Of a stretch of 64,000 nt of DNA, positions 34,544-43,092 are shown piece by piece. The notes under the pieces are model-generated. The model made no database searches. It was not told the origin of the DNA and saw only the letters and a list, made by a program, of their open reading frames with translations. Source of the stretch: Anaerolineales bacterium UBA2181 (GTDB taxonomy: Bacteria > Chloroflexota > Anaerolineae > Promineifilales > UBA4811); assembly GCA_002328075.1 (NCBI GenBank), contig DCVT01000042.1, forward strand, positions 62,001-126,000. The letters are read 5' to 3'. How positions within the stretch are numbered: position 1 is the first letter of the stretch; each line of letters starts with the position of its first letter. The position numbers and the translations under genes are program-made.

Positions 34544-36175
34544 GTGAAGAAACTGACCGTTATGTTCATGTCGGTCCTGATAGTGCTGTCGTTGGTGCTG
34601 GCAGCGTGCGGCGGGGCTGCACCGACCGCGGTACCGGCCACCAAAGCGCCCGAAGCGACCAAGGCGCCCGAGCCAACCCAACCCCCGGCACCCAAACAGC
34701 TGGTCGTGGCGATCATGATCGATATCGTGGACATGGACCCGCATCGCGCGTTTTCCGACACCTACCTGATTGCAGGCAAGGTCATGTACGAGACGCTCAC
34801 CCTGCTGGACCTGGATAATCCCGGTGAGCTCAAACCCGGCCTGGCCACGAGCTGGGAGATAAACGACGATAGTACCCAGTACACGTTTCACTTGCGCAAA
34901 GGGGTCAAGTTTGAAACCGGCCGCGAGATGACGGCCAAGGACGTCGTGTGGTCCTGGCAGCGGCTCCAGAATCTGCAGGGGCAGCCGGCCTGGCTGATGG
35001 ACGGCGTCGTGTCCTTTGAGGCAGTGGACGACTATACCGTCCTGGTCACCATGGCGGCGTCGGACGCGTCGTTCCTGGCCAAGACCTCGGTCGCCTACAC
35101 TGGACCCATGGACAGCGAGGTCGCCGAGCAGAACGGCTGCGTGGCCGGCGCGGATGCTGCCACCACCGATACCTGCAAGGAGTGGTTGGACGAGCACTCG
35201 GTGGGAGTCGGCCCTTACCGGCTGGATCGCTGGATCCGCGACTCGGAGATCCGGCTGGTCGCCAACCCGGACTACTATGAAGGAAAACCGGTATTCGACT
35301 CGGTGGTCTTCAAGCATGTGCCAGACGCTACCGCCCAGGCGCAACTTCTGCAGCGGGGCGACGCTGACTTTGCGATGAACATCGACCCGGACACCGCTCA
35401 GCAGTTGGAGGGAAAACCGGGCGTGCTGCTCAACAAGGGCCTCAGCCTGAGCATCATCTACCTGGCCATGAACGCCAGCCCGGAGGTTTCCGAGCTTACA
35501 TCCAACCCGCTCTTCCGCCAAGCCGTGCTGCACGCTATCGATTTCGAGGGCCTGACCGCCGCCGTGGGTGGTTCTACCCCTCCGGGCTTGATATCGGTCG
35601 GTCTGTTGGGCGGTGGCGCGGTGGAGCCGATTCCGTATGACCTGGCCAGGGCCAAGGAGCTTTTGGCGGAGGCGGGGTACCCCAATGGCGTCACGCTGGA
35701 TCTGCACTATGGCAACATTGTGCAGTTTGGCGTGGACTTTAACGTGGTGGCCCAAAAACTGCAGGCCGACCTGTCAGAGATTGGGATCACGCTGAACATC
35801 ATCCCCGAAGAGTTCACGGTCTGGATTACCGCCTTCCGCGCCGGCGAATCGCCCATCGCCTTTAGCTACAATACGCCGGACTATGCCGATCCTCACTCGG
35901 TGACTCAGGTCTTTGGCCTGTCGGACGGCGTCTTTGCCAAGCGGATGCACTATGCCAATCCGGAAGTGGAAAAGTTGGTGATGGATGCGGTACAGACGGC
36001 CGATCCCGACGTGCGGACCCAGCTCTATGCCGAGCTGCAGCAGAAACTGAACGAAGACGGGAACTTTCACCCGCTGGTGCAGCCGCTGGAGGTGATAGGC
36101 TACCGCGACAACATCGTGGGATTCCAGCTGAACCCGGTCAACAAGATCAACGTCTTTGAGATCGACAAAAAGTAG
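34544..36175 (+). CDS. ABC transporter substrate-binding lipoprotein, family 5 (second system)
   Basis: A 543-residue SBP_bac_5 lipoprotein. Signal KLTVMFMSVLIVLSLVLAAC (lipobox LAAC), then a proline/alanine/threonine-rich linker and the binding domain (MIDIVDMDPHRAF, VMYETLTLLDLDNPGELKPGLATSW, TFHLRKGVKFETGREMTAKDVVWSW). GTG at 34544 follows GAGGAGGAG. It is a distant paralogue of the lipoprotein at 24457, with a different linker. It captures ligand for the permeases at 36287 and 37305; the operon's sugar-processing enzymes suggest an amino-sugar or polyol-like ligand rather than a plain peptide, which is inference. The 127 bp before it contain no clear promoter. Confidence 0.95.
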   Translation: MKKLTVMFMSVLIVLSLVLAACGGAAPTAVPATKAPEATKAPEPTQPPAPKQLVVAIMIDIVDMDPHRAFSDTYLIAGKVMYETLTLLDLDNPGELKPGLATSWEINDDSTQYTFHLRKGVKFETGREMTAKDVVWSWQRLQNLQGQPAWLMDGVVSFEAVDDYTVLVTMAASDASFLAKTSVAYTGPMDSEVAEQNGCVAGADAATTDTCKEWLDEHSVGVGPYRLDRWIRDSEIRLVANPDYYEGKPVFDSVVFKHVPDATAQAQLLQRGDADFAMNIDPDTAQQLEGKPGVLLNKGLSLSIIYLAMNASPEVSELTSNPLFRQAVLHAIDFEGLTAAVGGSTPPGLISVGLLGGGAVEPIPYDLARAKELLAEAGYPNGVTLDLHYGNIVQFGVDFNVVAQKLQADLSEIGITLNIIPEEFTVWITAFRAGESPIAFSYNTPDYADPHSVTQVFGLSDGVFAKRMHYANPEVEKLVMDAVQTADPDVRTQLYAELQQKLNEDGNFHPLVQPLEVIGYRDNIVGFQLNPVNKINVFEIDKK

Positions 36176-36193
36176 ACCTGGATCCTGAATGAC

Positions 36194-36245
36194 CGCCGCT
36201 GCCTGCCTTCTCAGCAGAGCGGGTGGGCAGCGGCGTCTTGTTGTG
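36194..36245 (+). other. Stem-loop between binding-protein and permease genes (second system)
   Basis: CGCCGCTGCC (36194-36203) pairs perfectly with GGCAGCGGCG (36236-36245) around a 32-nt centre, between the lipoprotein stop and the permease start. It is placed like the hairpin at 26201 and lacks a long T-tract, so mRNA protection or partial termination is likely. Confidence 0.6.
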
Positions 36246-36286
36246 AGCTGCGTGCGGGGCAGCCCGCCGCGGAACAGGAGTTGAAC

Positions 36287-37300
36287 GTGCGAAAATTCCT
36301 GGTGCGAAGGTTGCTCGTTCTGATCCCGACGCTCATTGGGGTCACTCTGGCTACCTTTTCCGTAGCTCATTACATCCCCGGCGAGCCGCTAGCGGCGGTG
36401 CTGGGTCAACGGGCGCTGAGCAATCCTGAGATCGTGGCCCGCTATCGGGCTGAATGGGGACTGGACAAAAGCCTGCCGGAACAGTATTTGATCTACATGG
36501 GCAACCTGTTGCGGGGCGACATGGGCAAATCCATCCGGATGCAGCGGCCCGTGCTGGATGACCTTTCCGAGTTTTTCCCCGCCACGGTCGAGTTGGCTAT
36601 CGGCGCCCTGCTGCTTTCCATCGGCGGCGGGGTGCTCCTCGGGGTGGTGGCTGCCATCAAGAGCAATACGGCGGTGGATCAACTCATCCGGGCGGTCGCG
36701 CTCATTGGCTCCTCCATGCCGGTCTTTTGGATGGCGCTGATCTTCCTTCAGGTATTCTACGCCCAACTGGGATGGTTCCCGGGTCCAGGCAGGTTGGACA
36801 GCGCGCTGGCTCCGCCGCCCGCCAAGACCGGCCTGTACGTCGTCGATGGCCTGTTGGCGCGCGACTGGGAGGTGGCCTGGAATGCGTTCAAACACCTCCT
36901 GTTGCCGGCGGTCGTGCTCGGATGGTACCAGATGGGCCTGATCGCCCGTATCAGTCGGGCGGCCATGTTGGAGGTGTTGGCGGCCGATTTTGTCCGAACC
37001 GCCCGGGCCAAAGGCCTCCGCGAGCGGGTGGTGATCACCCGCCACGTGCTGAGCAACGCCATGTTGCCCACCCTGACGGTGGTGGGTCTGGCGGTTGCCG
37101 GCCTGATGGCAGGCGCAGTCCAGACCGAGACTATCTTTTCCTGGCCCGGCATCGGCCGTTACGCGGTGCAATCGTCCGGGAATTTGGATTTTCCGGCCAT
37201 CATGGGAGTCACCCTGCTGACCGCGTTTCTGTTCATCTCTGCCAACCTAGTGGTTGACGTCCTCTATGGCCTTTTGGATCCCCGCGTGCGGGCGGTGTAA
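36287..37300 (+). CDS. ABC transporter permease, DppB/OppB type (second system)
   Basis: A 337-residue permease with six membrane segments and the family start RKFLVRRLLVLIPTLIGVTLATFSVAHYIPGEP. The coupling loop is ARAKGLRERVVITRHVLSN and the C-terminus NLVVDVLYGLLDPRVRAV. GTG at 36287 is chosen, as AGGAG lies 6 bp before it; the in-frame TTG at 36281 abuts that site. It forms the channel with the permease downstream. Confidence 0.95.
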   Translation: MRKFLVRRLLVLIPTLIGVTLATFSVAHYIPGEPLAAVLGQRALSNPEIVARYRAEWGLDKSLPEQYLIYMGNLLRGDMGKSIRMQRPVLDDLSEFFPATVELAIGALLLSIGGGVLLGVVAAIKSNTAVDQLIRAVALIGSSMPVFWMALIFLQVFYAQLGWFPGPGRLDSALAPPPAKTGLYVVDGLLARDWEVAWNAFKHLLLPAVVLGWYQMGLIARISRAAMLEVLAADFVRTARAKGLRERVVITRHVLSNAMLPTLTVVGLAVAGLMAGAVQTETIFSWPGIGRYAVQSSGNLDFPAIMGVTLLTAFLFISANLVVDVLYGLLDPRVRAV

Positions 37301-37304
37301 GACC

Positions 37305-38204
37305 ATGGATACGGCCCTGGCAGAGCCAACCAACCCCATACCGGCTGCGTCCGGTCTGGAAATCCGCGAACGGAAGTGGCATGCGGTTCGCGCTTTTCTG
37401 CGCACGCCTACCTCGATAATCGGGGTGCTCATCATACTGGCGTGGATCGCGGTTGCCCTTAGCATCCCGCACTGGTCTCCCTTTGACCCCATCAAACAGG
37501 ACGTCGTGAATCGGCTGTCGCCGCCGAGTTCCGCACACTGGTTTGGAACGGACTACCTGGGCCGAGACGTCTTTTCCCGCGTTCTTTATGGATCGCGGAT
37601 ATCGCTCCCCCTGGCGGTGGCCGTGGCCATGGCGTCGCTGCTTTCCGGTAGCGCCGTCGGCGCGGTGGGCGGTTTCCTGGGCGGCTTGTTGGATGAAGTG
37701 GCGATGCGGGTGGCCGACATCACGTTGGCCTTTCCGGCTATCGTGTTGGCCATGGCTATCATCACCGCCACAGGGCCCGGCCTCGAGAACGCCATGATCG
37801 CCATCGTCATCGTCGGGTGGCCACAATACGCCCGATTGATGCGCGCCCAAGTCCTTTCGGTGCGCCATGGCGAGCATGTGGTCGCTGCCCGGGCCGTCGG
37901 CGCGTCGGAATCCAGGATACTGATTCGGCACGTGCTTCCGCTCTGTATTAGCCCGGTGGTCGTGGCGGTGACGCTGGACATGGGAAACGTGCTGCTGCTC
38001 GCCTCGGCCTTGAGCTTTATTGGATTGGGAGCCACGCCACCCCAGGCTGAATGGGGGCTCCTGGTTGCTGAGGGCCGGACCAAGTTCTATCAGGTCTGGA
38101 TTTCCGGTTTTCCCGGCCTGGCGATCATGTCCATGGTGTTGGGTTTCAACTTTATCGGCGACGGCTTGCGCGACGCACTAGATCCCCGAACCAGGACGAC
38201 GTAG
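37305..38204 (+). CDS. ABC transporter permease, DppC/OppC type (second system)
   Basis: A 299-residue permease with six membrane segments, GTDYLGRDVFSRVLYGSRIS signature, coupling loop AARAVGASESRILIRHVLPLC and terminal FIGDGLRDALDPR. The ATG at 37305 is 4 bp after the preceding stop, so translation is probably coupled; an in-frame ATG 17 codons earlier overlaps the previous gene. No ATPase genes follow: the next gene is a transketolase subunit. Confidence 0.95.
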   Translation: MDTALAEPTNPIPAASGLEIRERKWHAVRAFLRTPTSIIGVLIILAWIAVALSIPHWSPFDPIKQDVVNRLSPPSSAHWFGTDYLGRDVFSRVLYGSRISLPLAVAVAMASLLSGSAVGAVGGFLGGLLDEVAMRVADITLAFPAIVLAMAIITATGPGLENAMIAIVIVGWPQYARLMRAQVLSVRHGEHVVAARAVGASESRILIRHVLPLCISPVVVAVTLDMGNVLLLASALSFIGLGATPPQAEWGLLVAEGRTKFYQVWISGFPGLAIMSMVLGFNFIGDGLRDALDPRTRTT

Positions 38205-38249
38205 CCGCCTCACGCACAACCTGCGAACGGTGATGGAAAGGTCACAGCG

Positions 38250-39101
38250 ATGACGATCAACCCAACGCGCCTCCACGAACTGGAGGACATGGCCCGGCGG
38301 GTGCGAAGACACATCCTGACCACGGTTCATGCGGCCGGGGGTGGTCACGTCGGCGGCCCGCTCTCGGCGACCGACATGCTGGTGGCGCTCTATTTCCATA
38401 TCCTGAACATCGACCCAACCAATCCCCAGTGGGAGGACCGTGACCGGTTCATCCTCTCCAAGGGACATTCCTGCATTGCCCTGTATGCGGTGATGGCCGA
38501 ACGGGGCTACTTCCCGGTCTCGGAATTGATCACGTTTGACGGCATCGATTCGCGCTTGCAGGGGCATCCGGACATGGCCCGCCTTCCCGGCCTGGACATG
38601 TCCACCGGCTCATTGGGGCAGGGGCTCTCGCCTGGCGTCGGCATGGCGCTGGGCGCCCGTCTGCGCAACAAACCCTTTACCACCTATGTGATGTTGGGTG
38701 ATGGAGAATGCCAGGAAGGCCAGGTGTGGGAAGCTGCCTTTGTGGCCGCGCGGTACCGGTTGGGCAACCTGGTGGCCATACTGGATTTGAACCGACTCCA
38801 GCAGTATGGCTGGCAGGAGCCGGGCGGAATGCGGCCTCCGCTGGACGATCCGCGGAGGCAGTGGGAGGCCTTTGGTTGGCAGGTGAGTGTGGTGGATGGG
38901 CACGACATCACGTCGTTTGTGGAAGCCCTGAGCACCGCCCGCCAGGAATCGGACCGGCCGGCGATTGTGATTGCCCACACCGTCAAGGGCAAGGGGATCA
39001 GTTTTATGGAGGGCGACTACTCGTGGCACGCCCGCGTGCCCACGGATGTGGAGCTAGCCCGGGCGCTGGCCGAACTGGAGCTGCGCGAGGTGCAGCCATG
39101 A
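38250..39101 (+). CDS. Transketolase, N-terminal (ThDP-binding) subunit, pair 1
   Basis: A 283-residue half-transketolase. GGGHVGGPLSATDMLVALY, SKGHSCIALYAVMAERG, STGSLGQGLSPGVGMALGA and the ThDP/Mg motif GDGECQEGQVWEAAFVA through DLN are present, with HTVKGKGISFMEG at the end. Split transketolases work as a heterotetramer with the C-terminal subunit, whose ATG overlaps this stop by 4 bp. They transfer C2 ketol units between sugars. Position in an uptake operon with kinase and isomerase indicates catabolism of an unusual ketose, not the main pentose phosphate pathway. Confidence 0.93.
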   Translation: MTINPTRLHELEDMARRVRRHILTTVHAAGGGHVGGPLSATDMLVALYFHILNIDPTNPQWEDRDRFILSKGHSCIALYAVMAERGYFPVSELITFDGIDSRLQGHPDMARLPGLDMSTGSLGQGLSPGVGMALGARLRNKPFTTYVMLGDGECQEGQVWEAAFVAARYRLGNLVAILDLNRLQQYGWQEPGGMRPPLDDPRRQWEAFGWQVSVVDGHDITSFVEALSTARQESDRPAIVIAHTVKGKGISFMEGDYSWHARVPTDVELARALAELELREVQP

Positions 39102-40039
39102 CGGCCGTCAAAGCGCTGCGTGAAGCCTGGGGCGAGATCCTGGTTGAGATGGCCCAGACGAATCCCCATATCCTGGTGTTGGACGGCGACCTGGCCTCCT
39201 CGACGCGGGCGGACATTTTTGCCGACGCGTTCCCGGATCGGTTTCTGCAGATGGGCATCGCCGAGCAGAACATGGCCGGTGTGGCGGCCGGGTTGGCCAC
39301 CCTGGGTTTTGTCCCATTTATCAGCACCTTTGCTGCCTTTGCTGCCAACCGAGACCTGGATCAGGTTCGCGTGGTGATTGCCCAGCCGCGGCTGCATGTG
39401 ATCATCACCGGTGGATACAGCGGCATGTTGACCGGCAAGACGGGAAAGACGCACCAGGACGTCTCTGATATGTCCGTGTTTCGCGCCATGCCCTACATGA
39501 CGGTCGTGGCCCCGGCCGACGCCGTCGAGCTGCGCCAGGCCCTCCAGGTGATGGTCTCCCAACCCGGCCCGTACTATCTCCGCCTTACCCGTGATCCTGC
39601 GCCGATCATCTTTGACGAGGGATATCGTTTTGGACTGGGGCGGGGTGTCGTGCTGCGCAAGGGGACCGATGTGGCCATCCTAAGCACCGGCGTCCAGACG
39701 GTTCGTTGTCTGGACGCGTGTGACGAACTGGAATCTCAGGGGATCAGCCCGTATCTGCTCCATCTTCCCACGGTCAAACCGCTGGACGTGGAGGCAATTG
39801 TCCGGGCAGCGTCAGAGACCGACGCGGTGGTGACGGCCGAGGATCATACCATCATCGGCGGCCTGGGCGGGGCAGTCGCTGAAGCGTTGGGCGAGCACCG
39901 TCCAACCAGGATGCGGCGGGTGGGAGTCAAGGATGTGTTCGGCGAGTCGGCGCCCAACGAGCCGATTCTGGCCAAGTATGGGTTGTCGGCCCGTCACGTG
40001 GCGCGGGCTGCCCGCGAGCTGATTGGACGAGAAAGTTGA
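39098..40039 (+). CDS. Transketolase, C-terminal subunit, pair 1
   Basis: A 313-residue partner carrying the pyrimidine-binding domain with the catalytic Glu in MGIAEQNMAGVAAGLATLG, the GKTGKTHQDVSDMSVFRAMPYMTVVAPAD block and the C-terminal domain (VVTAEDHTIIGGLGGAVAEAL). ATG at 39098 overlaps the preceding stop (ATGA). It completes one functional transketolase-like enzyme. Confidence 0.93.
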   Translation: MTAVKALREAWGEILVEMAQTNPHILVLDGDLASSTRADIFADAFPDRFLQMGIAEQNMAGVAAGLATLGFVPFISTFAAFAANRDLDQVRVVIAQPRLHVIITGGYSGMLTGKTGKTHQDVSDMSVFRAMPYMTVVAPADAVELRQALQVMVSQPGPYYLRLTRDPAPIIFDEGYRFGLGRGVVLRKGTDVAILSTGVQTVRCLDACDELESQGISPYLLHLPTVKPLDVEAIVRAASETDAVVTAEDHTIIGGLGGAVAEALGEHRPTRMRRVGVKDVFGESAPNEPILAKYGLSARHVARAARELIGRES

Positions 40040-40041
40040 TC

Positions 40042-41355
40042 ATGCTGGACGAATATTGGATGGAAGCAGGAGAGCTCGAAGCGGCGCGCGCCGCGCGGAT
40101 GCCTGGCTGGGGCGGCGGAACCCCGCCAATTCTCGTGCGCGGGAAGGGTGCATTGGCATGGGACAAGGACGGCAACGAGTACATTGACTGCACCTCGCAG
40201 GCCTGGTCGCTCAACCTGGGGTTCAACCACCCAAGGATCATGCAGGCCGCCGCGGACCAGATGCAGCAGTTGTGTCACGTCCGGTCGAGTTTCGACACCT
40301 ATGCCCACCTCGCGCTTTCAAAAAGGCTGACAGAATTGACGCCGGGTGGGTTTGAAAAGCACGTCAGCTTTTGCCTACACGGTTCGCTGGCGGTCGAGAC
40401 CGCCATGAAGTTGGCGCTGCGGCAAGCACCTGGTAACCAGGGGTCGTTCATCTCGCTGTACGATGCCTACCACGGCCGAAGTTTTGGCTGCCTGGCGCTC
40501 TCCTGGCCGCATCCCAACAATGCTTTCCTCGGGTTCCAGGGCCGGGTGGTTCGGGTGCCGCAGGCCTACTGCTATCGCTGTGCCTTTGGCTTGACCTATC
40601 CTAGTTGCGACCTGCGCTGCGTCCAGTTTATGGAAGAAGCGATGGACAAGGCGGTGGACGGCCGGCCGATTGCCTTTGTCATGGAGCCGGTGCAGGGCAA
40701 CGGGGGCATGATCGAATTCCCACGTGCCTACTATACCGCGACTGCAGAGCTGTGCCGGCGGAAGGGCATCCTGCTCATCTGGGACGAGATCCAGACGGCG
40801 TTTGGGCGGGTCGGGACGATGACGGCGGCCGAGTTGTACGGGGTCGAGCCGGACATGATCCTGTTCGGCAAGGCGATCGGCGGCGGCTTTCCGCTGGCCG
40901 GGACGGTGAGCCGGGCTGACCTGCAGCCGCTTGAGCCGGGAGACCACGGCTTCACCTTTGGGACCTTTCCGGTGAGCATGGCGGCCGGCTTGGCGACGCT
41001 CGAGGTGCTGGAAGAAGAGCGGCTTCTGGAGCGCTGCCAGGTGCTCGGCCGGCAGATCACGGCGCGGCTGAACGAGCTGAAAGACCGGTACGAGTTGATC
41101 GGCGATGTCCGGGGACCGGGCCTCATGATTGGGTTTGAGCTGGTCAAGAGCAAAGAGACCAGGGAGCCGGCGCCGGAAGCTGCGCACCAGTTTGCGGTGG
41201 AAGGGATGAAACGCGGCATCCTGTACGGCGAGTCCAAGTATCTGGGGCGCGGCAACGTGGTCAAGATCAAACCGCCCCTGGTCGTCACCGACGCCCAGGT
41301 GGAGCGGGTGCTAAAGGTCACAGAAGAGATCGCCGGAAAGCTGTCGGCGGCGTGA
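40042..41355 (+). CDS. Class III aminotransferase (4-aminobutyrate/diamine type)
   Basis: A 437-residue PLP aminotransferase: LAWDKDGNEYIDCTSQAWSLNLGFNHPRI, LHGSLAVETAMKLAL, YDAYHGRSFGCLALSW, the PLP Asp in IWDEIQTAFGRVG, and the Schiff-base lysine in LFGKAIGGGFPLAG. A Cys cluster (AYCYRCAFGLTYPSCDLRC) is typical of a sub-branch. ATG at 40042 is used; a TTG two codons earlier overlaps the previous stop. It likely deaminates an imported amino-polyol or amino-sugar intermediate for the SDR, isomerase, kinase and transketolase genes that follow; substrate unknown. Confidence 0.9.
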   Translation: MLDEYWMEAGELEAARAARMPGWGGGTPPILVRGKGALAWDKDGNEYIDCTSQAWSLNLGFNHPRIMQAAADQMQQLCHVRSSFDTYAHLALSKRLTELTPGGFEKHVSFCLHGSLAVETAMKLALRQAPGNQGSFISLYDAYHGRSFGCLALSWPHPNNAFLGFQGRVVRVPQAYCYRCAFGLTYPSCDLRCVQFMEEAMDKAVDGRPIAFVMEPVQGNGGMIEFPRAYYTATAELCRRKGILLIWDEIQTAFGRVGTMTAAELYGVEPDMILFGKAIGGGFPLAGTVSRADLQPLEPGDHGFTFGTFPVSMAAGLATLEVLEEERLLERCQVLGRQITARLNELKDRYELIGDVRGPGLMIGFELVKSKETREPAPEAAHQFAVEGMKRGILYGESKYLGRGNVVKIKPPLVVTDAQVERVLKVTEEIAGKLSAA

Positions 41356-41449
41356 GTGTTGTAGTCCATGAACCTTGGGTTGTGGACGGACCGTGTTGGT
41401 ACTCCGGCAGAGGCACCGGCGGTGACTGCCCAGTTATGGAGGTCAATCG

Positions 41450-42220
41450 ATGAACCGATTTGAGGGAAAGGTGGCGCTGGTGACTGGTGCCAGTTCCGGC
41501 ATCGGCCGGGCCACGGCGGTGGCCTTTGCCCGTGAGGGGGCGCGCGTGGTCTGTTGCGCCCGGAACGTGGAACGGCTTGAAGAGACCGTGGAGCTCATCC
41601 GCGGGGTGGGCGGCGAGGGCTTTTGGATACAGACGGAGGTCTCCGAGGCTGGCCAGGTCCGCGAGTTGTTGGCGCGCACCGTCGAGACCTACGGGCGGCT
41701 AGATGCTGCCTTTAACAACGCCGGTGGGTACCGGCTGGTGGGCGGCAAGCCGGGTCCGATGGCGGATCTCAGTGAGGAGGTCTTTGATCGGGTGGTGGCG
41801 GTCAATCTGAAAGGGGTCTGGCTGTGCATGCAGGGCGAGATCCGGCAGATGCTCAGGCAGGGCGGCGGCGCTATTGTGAATAACTCGTCCGACGACGGGC
41901 TAAAGGCGAGCCGCCATATGTCGCCCTATGTGGCGGCCAAGCACGGCGTGGTCGGCCTCACAAAAGCGGCCGCGCTGGATTATGCCACCCAGGGCATTCG
42001 TGTCAACGCCATCTGCCCGGGCTGGATCCTCACCCCGCCGGTGGAGCGGAAGATGCAGGATGATCCGCTGGCGGAGAAACAGATGATGGCTGAGGCGCCG
42101 ATCAGTCGTTTTGGCCGGCCCGAGGAGGTGGCTGAAGCGGTTCTCTGGCTCTGCTCTGATGCAGCTTCGTATGTCACCGGGACCGCGTTGGCCGTGGATG
42201 GCGGCGGCATGGCAGATTAG
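41450..42220 (+). CDS. Short-chain dehydrogenase/reductase (SDR)
   Basis: A 256-residue classical SDR: TGASSGIGRATAVAFAREGARVV (NAD(P) binding), NNAGG, NNSSDDG, active-site Tyr/Lys in YVAAKHG, and C-terminal SYVTGTALAVDGG. The early RNVERLEE does not settle NAD versus NADP. GGAGG precedes the ATG. It probably oxidises a hydroxyl of the pathway sugar or polyol, acting after the aminotransferase; a second SDR lies at 45929. Confidence 0.9.
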   Translation: MNRFEGKVALVTGASSGIGRATAVAFAREGARVVCCARNVERLEETVELIRGVGGEGFWIQTEVSEAGQVRELLARTVETYGRLDAAFNNAGGYRLVGGKPGPMADLSEEVFDRVVAVNLKGVWLCMQGEIRQMLRQGGGAIVNNSSDDGLKASRHMSPYVAAKHGVVGLTKAAALDYATQGIRVNAICPGWILTPPVERKMQDDPLAEKQMMAEAPISRFGRPEEVAEAVLWLCSDAASYVTGTALAVDGGGMAD

Positions 42221-42273
42221 GTTTAGGGCTCAGCGCTCTGAATTCGTCGACCGATATCGTAAGGAGGTACGTG

Positions 42274-43086
42274 GTGAAATTGGCTTGTTCGATCATGATG
42301 GCTCCGGGTAACACCTTTCGCGAAAAGCTGCTAAACGTGCGGAGTTATGGTTATGAAGGCGTGGAAATCCGCATCCTGGCGGACGAGGCCACCCCGGAGC
42401 GCGTTGCCGAGATGCGACAAGCCCTGGATGAGACCGGTATGGGCGTCGGGGCGGTAATCGTGCCCGGCCCAACCTACGCGCTGCCGTTTGATACGCCCGA
42501 GTCCACCGAGCTCAAGCTGGGCGCGGCCAGACACGCACTGGAGGTCGGGGCCGGGTTGGGCGCTCCGACGTTTATCACCCCCGAGTACCGGCCGCAACCA
42601 CTGCCGCTCTGGTTCCCCCTGCGCCGGCTGTCGGCCGGGGAGGAAGAGCTGTTTTACGGCTTTATGGCTGGGGTAGCCGAGCACGCGGAAAAGGTGTCGG
42701 CAACGGCCGTGCTGGAACCCATCAATCGGTACGAGACCCACTTTTACTATTCGATCGCGGACGTCATGGCCGTTCTTGACCGCGTGGCAAGCCCACGCAT
42801 TAACCTGGTCATCGACTTTTTCCACATGAATATGGAAGAAGCCGATATCCCGGCGGCCATCGAAAGCGCGGCTGGACTGGTTCGTCACGTGCAATTGGGC
42901 GACAACAACCGCCTTCTGCCGGGACGAGGACACACAGATTTCGTGTCCGGCTTTGCGGCGCTCCGGCGCATAGGGTATGACCGGTATATGGCCCTGGAGT
43001 GTCAGATACCGCCCGACCCGGAAAGGGACCTGCCGGCTTGTGCCGCCTACCTGCGGTTATGCCTGGAGGCGAGCCGGAGTCGTTAA
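42274..43086 (+). CDS. Sugar phosphate isomerase/epimerase-like TIM barrel
   Basis: A 270-residue xylose-isomerase-like TIM-barrel protein (AP endonuclease 2 fold) with metal ligands visible as the Glu in AVLEPINRYETHFYYS, Asp/His in LVIDFFHMNMEE, His in HVQLGDNNRLLPGRGHTDF, and a late Glu in LECQIPP. Members isomerise or epimerise ketoses, 3-keto sugars or hydroxypyruvate. The second of two tandem GTG codons is chosen, 6 bp after AAGGAGG. It sits between SDR and PfkB kinase, so it likely interconverts the sugar before phosphorylation. Confidence 0.88.
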   Translation: MKLACSIMMAPGNTFREKLLNVRSYGYEGVEIRILADEATPERVAEMRQALDETGMGVGAVIVPGPTYALPFDTPESTELKLGAARHALEVGAGLGAPTFITPEYRPQPLPLWFPLRRLSAGEEELFYGFMAGVAEHAEKVSATAVLEPINRYETHFYYSIADVMAVLDRVASPRINLVIDFFHMNMEEADIPAAIESAAGLVRHVQLGDNNRLLPGRGHTDFVSGFAALRRIGYDRYMALECQIPPDPERDLPACAAYLRLCLEASRSR

Positions 43087-43092
43087 GGGTCG

